A stretch of DNA of 64,000 bases from Vulcanimicrobiota bacterium (GCA_027306785.1 DAHUZB010000013.1:62001-126000), one strand, 5' to 3'. Counted from the first letter of the stretch, positions 45,189-55,075 are shown. Made by a program: numbers and translations. The notes: a model not told the origin generated them from the letters alone.

Positions 45189-46677
45189 GGCTTCTAGGGC
45201 TCTCCTGGTGCGCGCGGGAATGCGAAAAGATTCTTCGCGAGACGGCGCCAACCCCCGTATTGTGGAACAGCTCGAGACGTTCGAAGACGACTTTGCGCGG
45301 GTTGCCCGCTGGATCGAGGCCTACCTGAAGCACCCCGAACGCTATCGGGTGCTGCCCGCCGCCCGCCCCGGCGAGATCGCGGCGCGACTGCCCGATGCCC
45401 CGCCCGAGCAGGGCGAGCCGTTCGAGGCGATCATGCGCGATTTCGAGGATGTGATCGTGCCCGGGATCACGCATTGGAATCACCCGCGGTTTTTCGCCTA
45501 CTTCGCGACCAGCTCGGTGCCCGCGGCGATCGCCGCCGAGGCCCTGGCGGCGACGCTCGACGTGAAGGTGATGCTGTGGCGCACCTCGCCCGCCGCGGCC
45601 GAGCTCGAGTCGGTCGTGATGCGCTGGCTCGGACGCCTGCTCGGGGTGCCGGAGAGCTGGACCGGGATCATCTACGATACGGCATCGATTGCCGGTTTCA
45701 CCGCGCTCGCCGCCGCTCGTGAATCGCTCGGTCTCGCGATCCGCGAGGAGGGCATGACCGGGCGTGCGCTCCCGGTGCTGCGCGTCTACGCGACCGAGCA
45801 CACGCATTCGCACATCGAGAAGGCCGCGATCGCCCTCGGCATCGGGCATCGCAACGTGGTAAAGGTGCCGTGTGACGCGCAGTACCGCATGGATCCCGCC
45901 GCCCTCGCGCGTGCGATCGATGAAGATGTCGCCGCCGGGATGCGACCGCTCGCAATCGTCGCGACCGTCGGTACGACCTCGACCACCGCGGTCGATCCGG
46001 TCGCGCGCATCGCCGAGGTCGCGCGCGAGCGCGGCGTGTGGCTGCACGTCGACGCCGCCTATGCGGGCGTAGCGGCGATGCTGCCCGAGCAGCGGGGGCT
46101 CATGGACGGCGTCGATGCGGCCGATTCGCTCGTGGTCAATCCGCACAAGTGGCTGTTCATCCCGATGGATTGCTCGGTGCTCTTTCTACGCGACGAAGCG
46201 ACGGTACGCCGCGCGTTCAGTCTGGTGCCCGAGTATCTCACCACGACCGACGGCGACGTGCGCAACTACATGGATTACGGATTGCAGTTGGGCCGCAGGT
46301 TTCGCGCGCTCAAACTCTGGTTCGTGCTGCGGCACCTCGGCGTCGAGCAGATGCGCGATCGCCTGCGCGAGCACATCGCGCTCGCCCAGCGCTTCGCGCG
46401 GTGGGTGGGCGCCGAGGACGGCTGGGAGATCTGCGCGCCGCATCCGCTCTCGGTCGTCTGCTTCCGGCTCCGTCCGCACGGGATCGACGACGAGTCCGAG
46501 CTCGAACGGATCAACGCCGCCCTGCTCGAGCGCGTCAACGCGACCGGGGAGATGTTCGTCTCGCACACCAAGATCGACGGACGCTACGTGCTGCGCCTGG
46601 CGATCGGCAACGCGCGTACGACCGAGGCCGACGTGGCCGCCGCATGGCAGATCCTGCGCCGCGAGGCGCGCGGCTGA
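45187..46677 (+). CDS. PLP-dependent group II amino-acid decarboxylase (aromatic-L-amino-acid decarboxylase type)
   Basis: A 496-residue decarboxylase of the DOPA/tryptophan/glutamate class. The PLP lysine is Lys321 in VNPHKWLF, the PLP-ring aspartate is in HVDAAYAG, and TVGTTSTTAVDP and ITHWNHPRFFAYF are family motifs. The latter favour aromatic amino acids over glutamate. The real start may be ATG 45220 or GTG 45261, because the first ATG overlaps the divergent aldo/keto reductase start and adds about 25 unconserved residues. Products could be aromatic amines; RidA next door may manage imine by-products, as an inference. Confidence 0.86.
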   Translation: MASRALLVRAGMRKDSSRDGANPRIVEQLETFEDDFARVARWIEAYLKHPERYRVLPAARPGEIAARLPDAPPEQGEPFEAIMRDFEDVIVPGITHWNHPRFFAYFATSSVPAAIAAEALAATLDVKVMLWRTSPAAAELESVVMRWLGRLLGVPESWTGIIYDTASIAGFTALAAARESLGLAIREEGMTGRALPVLRVYATEHTHSHIEKAAIALGIGHRNVVKVPCDAQYRMDPAALARAIDEDVAAGMRPLAIVATVGTTSTTAVDPVARIAEVARERGVWLHVDAAYAGVAAMLPEQRGLMDGVDAADSLVVNPHKWLFIPMDCSVLFLRDEATVRRAFSLVPEYLTTTDGDVRNYMDYGLQLGRRFRALKLWFVLRHLGVEQMRDRLREHIALAQRFARWVGAEDGWEICAPHPLSVVCFRLRPHGIDDESELERINAALLERVNATGEMFVSHTKIDGRYVLRLAIGNARTTEADVAAAWQILRREARG

Positions 46678-46679
46678 CG

Positions 46680-48035
46680 ATGTCGCGTACGCGTGCGGGG
46701 TCGCGCGGCGCCGTCTTCATGCTCGCGCTCATGGCGTTGACGATCGCGATCGGCGTCGCGGCCTACGCCGCGATCGATTCCAACCGCGCGATGGTGCTCG
46801 CGGGAAGCGCTGCCCGCGAAGAGCTCGCGGTTCTGCTCAACAACGTCCTCGACGAGGAGACCGGCGTGCGCGGGTATCTCGCTACGCGCAATCGCCTCTT
46901 CCTCGCACCCTACGACGCCGCGCAACGTGACTATCCGCAGCGCTACGCACGGCTTCTGCGCGATCTGCGGGCGCCGATGTACGCGCAGACCCGCGCGGAA
47001 CTGGCCGGCTTCGACGCGCTGCACGCGCGTTGGGAGCGAGACACGCTCGCGCCGTTGCTCGCGTCCCGGGGGCGGGGCGTCACACTCGCGCTCGAGCTGC
47101 GCGGCAAAGCACAGGTCGATGCGATGCGGGCCCGGGCGGCCGCCGTCGGGCGCACGCTCGATCGGGTGAACCGACGCGAGCGCCGCTTCACGACCGCGGT
47201 CATCGGCGGCACGATCGGCGGCATCGTGCTCCTCACCGCGCTCTTCGGCTCGCTCGCGCTGCGGGCGGAGTCGCGACGCGCCGAGCAAGAGCGCGCGTTG
47301 CGCACCGAGATCGCCGAGCGCAACGATGCGCTCGAGCAGAGCAATCGCGCGCTCGAGGAGTTCGCGTACGTCGCTTCGCACGATCTCCAGGAGCCGCTAC
47401 GCACGGTCGCGAGCTTCGCCGGACTGTTGCAGCAGCGTTACCTCGGGCGGCTCGACGCAGAGGCCGACGAGTTTCTGCACTATATCGTCGACGGTGCGAC
47501 GCGCATGCGCGCGTTGATCGCCGATGTCCTCGAATACTCGCGGGTGACGACGCAAGGAGCGCCGCTGGAGCCGGTCCCGCTGCAGCGCGTCCTCGATCGC
47601 ACGCGTGCGGCGCTGCGCGTCTCGCTCGACGAGCGCGGCGCGGTGATCTCGTCGGACTCGCTTCCCACGGTGCTCGGCGACGAACGTCAACTCGAACAAG
47701 TCTTTCAGAATCTGATCGGGAACGCGCTGAAGTACCATCGCGGCGAGCATCCTCGCATCGAGATCCTCGCATCGAGCGGCTCGGACGGAATCGTGACGAT
47801 CGGCGTGCGTGACGACGGCATCGGCATCGCACCGGAGCATCACGATGCGGTCTTCGGCATCTTTTCGCGCCTGCACTCGCGAGGGGAGTATGCGGGCAAC
47901 GGCATCGGACTTGCGATCTGCAAACGTGTGATCGAACGACACGGAGGCCGTATTCGGCTCGAATCCGAACCAGGACGCGGAACGACCGTCTATTTTACGC
48001 TCTCGTCTGCGGAGGAACGAAGCGGTGCAGCCTGA
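46680..48035 (+). CDS. CHASE3-type membrane sensor histidine kinase
   Basis: A 451-residue kinase. Helices at about 11-31 and 172-195 flank an extracytoplasmic CHASE3-like helical sensor with DEETGVRGYLATRN at 58-71. A coiled coil leads to the phospho-acceptor His234 in VASHDLQEPLR. The ATPase domain has N box IGNALKYH, G1 VRDDGIGI and G2 GNGIGLAI. The LQEPL acceptor and the adjacent receiver protein resemble phytochrome-type kinases. It overlaps the next gene by 11 bp, so the two probably form a signalling pair. Confidence 0.88.
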   Translation: MSRTRAGSRGAVFMLALMALTIAIGVAAYAAIDSNRAMVLAGSAAREELAVLLNNVLDEETGVRGYLATRNRLFLAPYDAAQRDYPQRYARLLRDLRAPMYAQTRAELAGFDALHARWERDTLAPLLASRGRGVTLALELRGKAQVDAMRARAAAVGRTLDRVNRRERRFTTAVIGGTIGGIVLLTALFGSLALRAESRRAEQERALRTEIAERNDALEQSNRALEEFAYVASHDLQEPLRTVASFAGLLQQRYLGRLDAEADEFLHYIVDGATRMRALIADVLEYSRVTTQGAPLEPVPLQRVLDRTRAALRVSLDERGAVISSDSLPTVLGDERQLEQVFQNLIGNALKYHRGEHPRIEILASSGSDGIVTIGVRDDGIGIAPEHHDAVFGIFSRLHSRGEYAGNGIGLAICKRVIERHGGRIRLESEPGRGTTVYFTLSSAEERSGAA

Positions 48036-49485
48036 TCGCGGTGCCGTGAAGGTACTGCTCGTCGAAGATAATCCCGCCGATGCCGCGCTGACCGGCCGAA
48101 TGCTCGGCGACGCCTTCGAGGTGACGCACGTCGAGACGCTGGCCGCCGCGATCGACGCCGTCGTCGCGCGATGCTTCGATGCGGCGCTGCTCGACATGAC
48201 GTTGCCCGACGCGGCGAGTCTCGATGCTCTGGCACGCCTGCGCGAGGCGGCTCCGCTGCTGCCGATCGTGATCCTGAGCGGGAGCGAAGACGAACGTGCG
48301 ATGGCGGGCGCCGTGCGCGCCGGAGCGCAGGAGTATCTGCGCAAAGGCGAGGTTACCGAAGCGAATCTACGGCGTTCGCTGCGCTATGCGATCGAACGCG
48401 AGGAGCTTCGGGAGCGTCTCGCCGCGTCGATCGACGAACTCGAACGCCAGCGCGCCGCGGTCGTGCATCTGCATCAGCTCAAGAACGATCTGATCGCGGT
48501 CCTCGCGCACGACATCAAGGGCCCGCTCACCTCGATCGTCGGCTTCTCCGAGCTGCTCGAAGAGGGCTTACTCGACGGCGACGCGGCGATCGATGCCGCG
48601 CGGACGATCCGTACCAACGCGCAGCGCCTCGCGACGCTCGCGAACGACGTGCTCGCGCTCTCGCGCGTGGAGCACGGGGATCTCGAGATCGCGGACGATC
48701 GCGTCGATCTCGTCGACGTGGTGCGCAAGGTCGTCGATCTGCACGGTACGGAGCGGGAGATTCGGGTCGATGCGCCCGCGGCGGGCGCCGCGGTTCGCGG
48801 CGATCGCGAACGCTTGGTGCAAGTGCTCGACAACCTGTTGCGCAATGCGATCAAGTATTCGCCGGGCGGCGAGCCGATCGAGATCGCCTTCGCCGAAGGC
48901 GACGGAACGATTCGCCTGACCGTGCGCGACCGAGGTATCGGTATTCCGCCCGAGGAGACCGAGCGGCTCTTCGAGCGTTTCGCGCGCGGCTCGAATGCTC
49001 GCAAGGCGAAGATCGCGGGCACCGGGATCGGACTCTTCATCGTGAAGATGATCGTCGAGCGTCACGGCGGGCGTATCGAGGTCGAGAGCGCGCTCGGAGC
49101 GGGCAGTGCGTTTACCGTCGTGCTCCCGTCGTACGACGCGCTCGGCGCCGTCCGTCAAGGGCGAATCCTGCTCTTGATGGCGGATCAGGCGCTCTCGCGC
49201 TTTGCAGCCTTCGAACTGCGCGCGCGCGGACTGCGCGTGCGCGAGGTCGCCGCGCTCGACGAGGCGGCGGCGACGGCGCGCGACGGCGACGCGCTCGTCG
49301 TCGATGCCGCGCTTGCCGGCTGCGACGAGGTGCGCGCGGCGTTGAAGGGCGTGCGGCACGTGCGGTTCGTCGGGCTCACCGCGGAGCCGGTGCCGGGGTG
49401 GGATGCAACGCTGCGTCAGCCGTTTTTGGTGAGCGAGCTCCTCGATGCGCTCGGACCGTCGAGCTCGCTCTTCGCGCTTCAGTAG
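48025..49485 (+). CDS. Hybrid response regulator-histidine kinase with degenerate C-terminal receiver
   Basis: A 486-residue cytoplasmic protein. The N-terminal receiver has the acid pair Glu14-Asp15, phospho-acceptor Asp57 (LLDMTLPD) and Lys107. A kinase core follows: His162 in LAHDIKGPLTS, N box LLRNAIKYSPG, G1 VRDRGIGIP and G2 GTGIGLFI. Residues ~378-480 look like a second receiver fold (LVVDAAL, GLTAEP), but the invariant Lys of the KPF motif is Gln (RQPF), so it is probably not phosphorylated. GTG at 48025 has GGAGGA 8 bases upstream. It overlaps the upstream kinase and, by 7 bp, the convergent glnA. Confidence 0.86.
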   Translation: MQPDRGAVKVLLVEDNPADAALTGRMLGDAFEVTHVETLAAAIDAVVARCFDAALLDMTLPDAASLDALARLREAAPLLPIVILSGSEDERAMAGAVRAGAQEYLRKGEVTEANLRRSLRYAIEREELRERLAASIDELERQRAAVVHLHQLKNDLIAVLAHDIKGPLTSIVGFSELLEEGLLDGDAAIDAARTIRTNAQRLATLANDVLALSRVEHGDLEIADDRVDLVDVVRKVVDLHGTEREIRVDAPAAGAAVRGDRERLVQVLDNLLRNAIKYSPGGEPIEIAFAEGDGTIRLTVRDRGIGIPPEETERLFERFARGSNARKAKIAGTGIGLFIVKMIVERHGGRIEVESALGAGSAFTVVLPSYDALGAVRQGRILLLMADQALSRFAAFELRARGLRVREVAALDEAAATARDGDALVVDAALAGCDEVRAALKGVRHVRFVGLTAEPVPGWDATLRQPFLVSELLDALGPSSSLFALQ

Positions 49486-50792
49486 AGACGAAGATAGGCG
49501 CGATGTTCCCAGGGATGCACCGCGCGTCGGTACGATTCGTACTCCGCGAGCTTTGCGTCGCGGAATGCATGGTAGAGATGATCGCCGAGCGCGGCGCGCA
49601 CGACGGCGTCGCCGTCGAGTTCGACGATCGCCTGCCGCAGCGATTTCGGCAGCACGGTGATGCCCGCTTCGCGGCGCTCGCGCTCGCTCAAATCGTAGCT
49701 GCTGCCTGCGAGCGCCGAACTCGGCAGGGTCGCGCGCTCCACGCCGTCGGCCGCCGCGCCGAGCAGGACGGCGAGCGCGAGATACGGATTGCAGGCGGGA
49801 TCGGGGCTGCGCATCTCGATGTGGCGCGGACGCTGTGCGGGGGGCACTCGCACGAGGGCGTTCGCGCTACGCTCCGACCACACGGTGTAGATCGGCGCAT
49901 CCCACGCGGCGACGAGGCGCTTGTACGAATTGACGGTCGAGTTGCAGATCGCGGTCGTCGCGGGCGCGTGCTGCAAGAGGCCGCCGATCGTGTAGAGCAT
50001 CGTCTGTTCGTCGGTTGCTTCCCCGAGCATGAACGCGACGTGCATGCCGCTGCCGGCGCGATCCGCGAGCGGCTTGGGCATGAAGGTCGCATCGAGCCCG
50101 CAGCCCGCCGCGAGATGCTTGGCCACCGTGCGCAGCGTAAGGATGTTATCGGCCGCGGCGAGCGGATCGCAGGCGGCGAAGTCGATCTCGTGCTGGCCCG
50201 CGCCGTGCTCGTGATGCGCGGACGCGACGCGAATACCCATCGCGCCGAGCGCCGCGACGATCGCGTTACGTGCGTCCTCGCCGCGATCGTTTGCCGAGAA
50301 GTCGAAGTACGAGCCCACGTCGGAGGTGCGCGTGGATCCGAACTCGGTCGCGTCGCGTTCGAAGAGGTAGAACTCGGCTTCGATTGCGATCTGCAGATCC
50401 GGCAACGCGCGCGACGCCGCTTCGGTCGCGCGGCGCAGGGTGGTGCGTGGGCACCCTTCGAACGGCGAGCCGTCCGACATTGCGATGTCGCAGATGAGTC
50501 GGGCCTCGCCGCTCTCCGGCGTCGACCACGGATAGAGCGCGAAGGTCGCGGGATCGGGGCGCAGCACCATGTCGAGCTCTTCGCCGCGCACGAACCCGTC
50601 GATCGATCCGCCGTCGAAGGTGATGCGCCCGTCGAACGCGGCCTCGAGTTCGGCGACCGGGATCGAGACGTTCTTGCTCACGCCGAAGATATCGGCGAAG
50701 ACGAGCCGCACGAAGCGCACGTTGCGCTCCTTGGCGAGTTTGATTGCGTCGCGCCTGGTCGGGGTCGCCGGGGGTTTAGGTGTGGAGTGCAT
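49479..50792 (-). CDS. glnA: Glutamine synthetase type I (alpha-like)
   Basis: A 437-residue ATP-dependent enzyme joining ammonia to glutamate. Motifs in order: FADIFGVSKNVSIP near the N-terminus with the catalytic aspartate, FDGGSIDGF, EAEFYLF, HHEHGAGQHEIDF, FMPKP..GSGMH and NSTVNSYKRLV. The length and C-terminal SERERREAGI resemble the Bacillus GSI-alpha type and lack the adenylylation tyrosine context of enteric GS. A gamma-glutamyl-polyamine synthetase relative is possible. It overlaps pucR by 17 bp and is probably co-transcribed with it. Confidence 0.88.
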   Translation of the reverse strand: MHSTPKPPATPTRRDAIKLAKERNVRFVRLVFADIFGVSKNVSIPVAELEAAFDGRITFDGGSIDGFVRGEELDMVLRPDPATFALYPWSTPESGEARLICDIAMSDGSPFEGCPRTTLRRATEAASRALPDLQIAIEAEFYLFERDATEFGSTRTSDVGSYFDFSANDRGEDARNAIVAALGAMGIRVASAHHEHGAGQHEIDFAACDPLAAADNILTLRTVAKHLAAGCGLDATFMPKPLADRAGSGMHVAFMLGEATDEQTMLYTIGGLLQHAPATTAICNSTVNSYKRLVAAWDAPIYTVWSERSANALVRVPPAQRPRHIEMRSPDPACNPYLALAVLLGAAADGVERATLPSSALAGSSYDLSERERREAGITVLPKSLRQAIVELDGDAVVRAALGDHLYHAFRDAKLAEYESYRRAVHPWEHRAYLRLY

Positions 50793-51900
50793 CGATCGCC
50801 ATCGCTAGTCGGAGAGTGAGTTGGTCGTGTTCGCTTTCGAGCGAGCGTCCGGCGATCTCGCCGATCTGGCGAAGCCGGTAAAAAACGGTGTGACGGTGGA
50901 CGTTCAGCTCCGCCGCGGCGGTCTTCACGTTCTGTCCGTTTGCAAAGTAGAGGCGCAGCGTGCGTTCGAGTTCGGTCTGATGCTTCTCGTCGTACGCCCG
51001 TAGCGGAGCGAGCACGAGCGCGGAGAAGGCGCGCAGCTCCTCGACGCTCGCGCCGCGGTAGAGCAGCGGATAGGCGCCGAGTTCGTCGATGCTGCAGACG
51101 GAGCCGCTGCCGCGCGTGCGCCGCACGATCGCGAGCGCCGCTTCAGCCTCCGCGAGCAGTCGGTGCAGGTCGAGCAGCGGGGCGGGGCCCGCGATGCCGC
51201 CGGTGACGCGCAGTCCGGCTCGCCGCTTGGCCGCGCTCTTCGGCAGCAGCGCTGCCGCGGTGCGCGCGCGCGCGGCGTCGACCTCGCGCTCGGCCGGGAG
51301 GATCGCGACGAGCGTCGCGCCGCGTTCCACGGTGCCGACCTCGGCATCGCCCGCGCGGAACGCTTCGCCGACGAGCGCGCGCAGGTCGCTCGCCGCACCC
51401 TCGCCGTCGCTTGCTTCTGCCTCGACCACCGCGCAGCAGTACTGCGTCGCAAGCGCGATGCCGCGCACCGCCGCATCGTCGCGGGCGGCGGTGAGATCGT
51501 GATAGGCGGCGTCGAGCACGCTCTCCCAGAACGACTGTCGCCGCGCGCGTCCTCCGCCGCTCTCGCGGGCGAGTTCGACCGAGATCGTTGCCGCCGCAAG
51601 ACGCGCGGCTGCCGCCAGGCCATCGAGCTGCTTGGCCGGAGCGACGACCGAGAGGCGGCCGAGCGGTGCGTCGGCGGGGCCGATCGGCAGCGTACGCAGC
51701 GTCGGGTCGGCTGCGCCGCGCGCGGTGGCGGGCAGCGAGCGCGTGCCGGCGCTCGCCAGGTGGCGCCATTGCGCATCTTCGATGAGCACGCCCGCGCCCG
51801 TCTGCTCGGCGAGAAACGCGGCGAGGGCCGTCGTGCCGCCGCCGGATGCGGCGACGCGCGCGAGGCCCTCGGCGAACTCGACGAGCCGGTCGGAAGTCAT
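50776..51900 (-). CDS. PucR/CdaR-type transcriptional regulator
   Basis: A 374-residue regulator with a central GGDEF-like degenerate sensor region (about 150-290) and a C-terminal PucR helix-turn-helix: LERTLRLYFANGQNVKTAAA followed by LNVHRHTVFYRLRQIGEI. Relatives activate purine, sugar-acid or amino-acid catabolism genes. Its 3' end overlaps glnA by 17 bp, so it probably controls nitrogen assimilation through that gene. The N-terminal 100 residues may be a GAF-like ligand domain, unverified. Confidence 0.82.
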   Translation of the reverse strand: MTSDRLVEFAEGLARVAASGGGTTALAAFLAEQTGAGVLIEDAQWRHLASAGTRSLPATARGAADPTLRTLPIGPADAPLGRLSVVAPAKQLDGLAAAARLAAATISVELARESGGGRARRQSFWESVLDAAYHDLTAARDDAAVRGIALATQYCCAVVEAEASDGEGAASDLRALVGEAFRAGDAEVGTVERGATLVAILPAEREVDAARARTAAALLPKSAAKRRAGLRVTGGIAGPAPLLDLHRLLAEAEAALAIVRRTRGSGSVCSIDELGAYPLLYRGASVEELRAFSALVLAPLRAYDEKHQTELERTLRLYFANGQNVKTAAAELNVHRHTVFYRLRQIGEIAGRSLESEHDQLTLRLAMAIDALHT

Positions 51901-51944
51901 GCTCGCCAGCTTCGGCGAAGGAGTCCCTCGTTACTTGGACGCCG

Positions 51945-53753
51945 ATGGACGCTAACGAACGCTGCGAGGCCCTGACCTCGCTCTACGAAGACACCCCGGA
52001 TGCGGTCGTACTCTACGATCGCAGCGGCACCGTCATCGGCGCCAACGACGCCGCTCGCCACCTGACCGGCTACGAGATCGGCGAGATGCTCGGCTCTTCG
52101 TATCGGCTCCACGTGGCTCCGCGCGACCGCGAACTCGTCGAGCTTGCCTTTCAATCCGCCCTCGCGGGTGCGACCGATCACTTCGACACGAGCGTCCGCC
52201 ATAAGGACGGCTCGATCGTACCGGTCGAGTGTTACGTCTTCCCCGCGCGCATCGGCGACCGGCTGGTCGGCGTCTTCGCTCAGGCGCGCGATATCGTCGC
52301 GCTGCGTTCGGCCGAGTCGTCGCTCTCGCTCAATCAGGAACGCTTCCGCTCGCTCTTCGAGTACCATCCCGACGGCATCATGGAACTCAAGGCCGACGGG
52401 ACGATGTCGCGTGTCAACGTCGGGCTCGAAAGCGAGACCGGCTTTTACGGCGAGCAGCTGGTCGGAAAGTCCTGGACGGAACTGATCGCGCCCGAGCACC
52501 GCGCCGATGCGGACGAGTTGCTGCGCTCGGCCATGCGCGGCGAGGCCGTGGAGCACGACAGCCTGCTGCTCGATCGTCTCGGCAATCGGATCGACGTGCA
52601 GCTCAAACTCGTGCCGTTGCGCGCGGGCGATTCGGTGCGCGGCGCCTACGCGATCTTCAAGAATGCGAGCGCGCAGAAGAACGCCGAGCGCAAGATCGCG
52701 ACACGCAGCGAGCAGATTCGCCGCCTCTACATGGTCGCCGCCTCGCGCGGCGAGTCGCTCGATGCGCAGATCGACGCGACGCTCGCGCTCGGCGTCGAGC
52801 TCTTCGGGTGGGACGAAGGCTATATCGTCCACTTCGCGAGCGATCGGCTCGTCGTGCGTAATACGGTCGGCTCCGGCGTGCTGCGCAAGGACTCGACGTA
52901 TCCCATCGAAGCGACGTTCGCGCGTTTCGTACTCGAACCGGGGAAGGATCAGCTCTTCATCGCCGATGCCGATCGGCCGGAGTGGCGCGGCGACTCGGCG
53001 CGGGCGATCGGTCCGTGGCGCTCGTACTTCATCGTGGCGGTCGACGTGGGAGGCGAACGCTACGGAGCGCTCGTCTTCGCGAGTCGCTCGCCGCACCACG
53101 ACGAGTTGGATTCGAGCGAACGCGATATGCTGCAGTTGATGGGGCTCTTCGCCGCTTCGGCGATCGAGCGCGCGTCGCAGAGCGAGCGCATCGAACAGAT
53201 GGCGTTCAACGACGCGCTGACCGGCCTGCCTAACCGCCTGCTTTTCAGCGACCGTATCGAGAACACGCTCGCGACGGCGCGCCGTTACGAACGCGGCTTC
53301 GCGGTGATGTACCTCGACATCGATAAGTTCAAGCACATCAACGATAAATACGGCCACGCGGTCGGTGACGAGACGCTGCGCCGGGTCGCGCAGCGTCTGC
53401 GTGCGACGACGCGCGAGAGCGATACCGTCTCGCGTTTCGGCGGCGACGAGTTCGTGATCTTGCAGCCCATCGTCGACGGGCCGAGCGACGCGGCGGATCT
53501 CGCGCGTAAGCTCAACGTCGCGATGCAGGAGCCGGTGGTCATCGAGGGTGTCGCGCACGCGGTACAGCTCAGCGCGGGAATCGCGCTCTATCCGTCGGAT
53601 GCGCAGACGATCGAGGGCTTGATGGAGGCCGCGGATCGCGCGCTCTACCGCGCCAAGCGCGAAGGGCGCAATCGCTGGTGCTTCGCCGACGCGGAGCTCG
53701 CGCGTCGCGAACTGCGCAGACGCCCCGTCAGCCGCCGAGAAGCCGCGGAATAA
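51945..53753 (+). CDS. Diguanylate cyclase with two PAS and one GAF domain
   Basis: A 602-residue soluble signalling enzyme. PAS domains at about 8-130 and 135-255, GAF at about 275-425 and GGDEF from about 430 are recognisable. The active-site motif is intact (GGDEF at 499-503), preceded five residues earlier by RESD, an inhibitory I-site, so it should make cyclic di-GMP under product control. No EAL domain is present. ATG at 51945 is taken; the 44-bp gap to the divergent pucR must hold both promoters. Confidence 0.88.
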   Translation: MDANERCEALTSLYEDTPDAVVLYDRSGTVIGANDAARHLTGYEIGEMLGSSYRLHVAPRDRELVELAFQSALAGATDHFDTSVRHKDGSIVPVECYVFPARIGDRLVGVFAQARDIVALRSAESSLSLNQERFRSLFEYHPDGIMELKADGTMSRVNVGLESETGFYGEQLVGKSWTELIAPEHRADADELLRSAMRGEAVEHDSLLLDRLGNRIDVQLKLVPLRAGDSVRGAYAIFKNASAQKNAERKIATRSEQIRRLYMVAASRGESLDAQIDATLALGVELFGWDEGYIVHFASDRLVVRNTVGSGVLRKDSTYPIEATFARFVLEPGKDQLFIADADRPEWRGDSARAIGPWRSYFIVAVDVGGERYGALVFASRSPHHDELDSSERDMLQLMGLFAASAIERASQSERIEQMAFNDALTGLPNRLLFSDRIENTLATARRYERGFAVMYLDIDKFKHINDKYGHAVGDETLRRVAQRLRATTRESDTVSRFGGDEFVILQPIVDGPSDAADLARKLNVAMQEPVVIEGVAHAVQLSAGIALYPSDAQTIEGLMEAADRALYRAKREGRNRWCFADAELARRELRRRPVSRREAAE

Positions 53754-53758
53754 ATCGG

Positions 53759-55069
53759 TTACGTACCGACGCCGGGGAAAAACTGCTGGATCGTCGAGAC
53801 GATGGTCAGAACGCCGACGATGATGACGGTCGCCCACGCGATCGAATTGAAGACGATCCCGTTGGTCCACGTTCCCATGATGCGTTTGTTGTTGATCAAG
53901 AGGAGCATGAGCACGAGCACGATCGGGAGCAAGACGCCGTTGAGCACCTGCGAGTAGAAGATAATTGCGAGTAGCGGCGAGTGTGGGATCAGCACGACGC
54001 CCCCGCCGATCACGATGAGCGCGAGATAGAGCCCGTAAAAGATCGGGGCTTCCGTGAACGAGTTGTCTACGCCGCGTTCGAAGCCGAAGGCCTCGCATAC
54101 GTAGTATGCCGTGGAGAGCGGGAGAATCGACGCGGTGAAGATCGCGGCATTGAGCAACCCGATCGCGAAGAGCAGAGACGCAAACTTTCCGGCCAGCGGA
54201 GCGAGCGCGGCCGCGACGTCGCCCGCATCGTTGATTTGCAGCGGATGGGCCGCGTGAAGATTGTGAACGTAGATCGTAGCCGCGCTGGAGACGATGATGA
54301 AGAAGGCGATGACGTCGGTGATGACCGAGCCGACGACGACATCGATCCGGCTGTAGTGATAGTCGTTCTTCGTGACACCTTTGTCGACGACGGCCGACTG
54401 AATGTAGAATTGCATCCAGGGCGAGATCGTGGTTCCGATCACGCCGATCGCCATCAAGAGATAGGCGCTGTTCGGGGTGAAATGCGGAAAAAACGTCTGC
54501 GATGCGACTTGGTGCCAGTCCGGATGCACGAGGATGCCGCTGACGACATACGCGAGGTACACGATGCAGAACGCGAAAAAGACGCGTTCCACGATCTTGT
54601 AGTTTCCGCGAGTGACGGTGAGAAAGACGAACAGTGCCGCCACCGGTACCAGAACATACTTCGAAAGCAACGGAACGTACGTCTGGAGGATCGGCGAAGC
54701 GGATGCGATGCCCGCGAACTCCGCGGCGGTGTTGCCGAGATCGCCGAGTACGAAGAGCAGTAGCACCCAAAAAGTGACCTTGACGCCGAAGTTCTCGCGG
54801 ATGAGATCGGCGAGACCTTTGCCGGTGATCGCGCCCATGCGGGCACACATTTCTTGCGTTACGATAAGCGCGGCGGTGACCGGAATCAGTAACCAAAGCA
54901 GCGTGTACCCGAACTGCGCGCCCGCGAGGGAGTAAGTGGTGATGCCGCCGACATCGTTGTCCGCATTCGCCGTGATGATTCCCGGTCCGATGATGGATAG
55001 GAACATCAGCACCGATCGAAGCGCCATGCGCCAGCGCGGAGAAATGTTTGGTTTGGCCGGTGAGTTCAT
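53759..55069 (-). CDS. Nramp-related divalent-metal transporter without the canonical metal-binding motifs
   Basis: A 436-residue membrane protein with about eleven helices of the LeuT-like Nramp fold. In helix 1 the canonical Asp-Pro-Gly-Asn is missing and the equivalent stretch reads ADNDVGG (36-42). In helix 6 the canonical Met-Pro-His is replaced by GTTISPWMQ (212-220). This pattern resembles the Nramp-related group reported for Mg2+ rather than Mn2+/Fe2+ transport. The M-box upstream and the MgtE-N/CBS partner 6 bp upstream agree with Mg2+, though Mn2+ remains possible. Confidence 0.82.
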   Translation of the reverse strand: MNSPAKPNISPRWRMALRSVLMFLSIIGPGIITANADNDVGGITTYSLAGAQFGYTLLWLLIPVTAALIVTQEMCARMGAITGKGLADLIRENFGVKVTFWVLLLFVLGDLGNTAAEFAGIASASPILQTYVPLLSKYVLVPVAALFVFLTVTRGNYKIVERVFFAFCIVYLAYVVSGILVHPDWHQVASQTFFPHFTPNSAYLLMAIGVIGTTISPWMQFYIQSAVVDKGVTKNDYHYSRIDVVVGSVITDVIAFFIIVSSAATIYVHNLHAAHPLQINDAGDVAAALAPLAGKFASLLFAIGLLNAAIFTASILPLSTAYYVCEAFGFERGVDNSFTEAPIFYGLYLALIVIGGGVVLIPHSPLLAIIFYSQVLNGVLLPIVLVLMLLLINNKRIMGTWTNGIVFNSIAWATVIIVGVLTIVSTIQQFFPGVGT

Positions 55070-55075
55070 CGCGTG

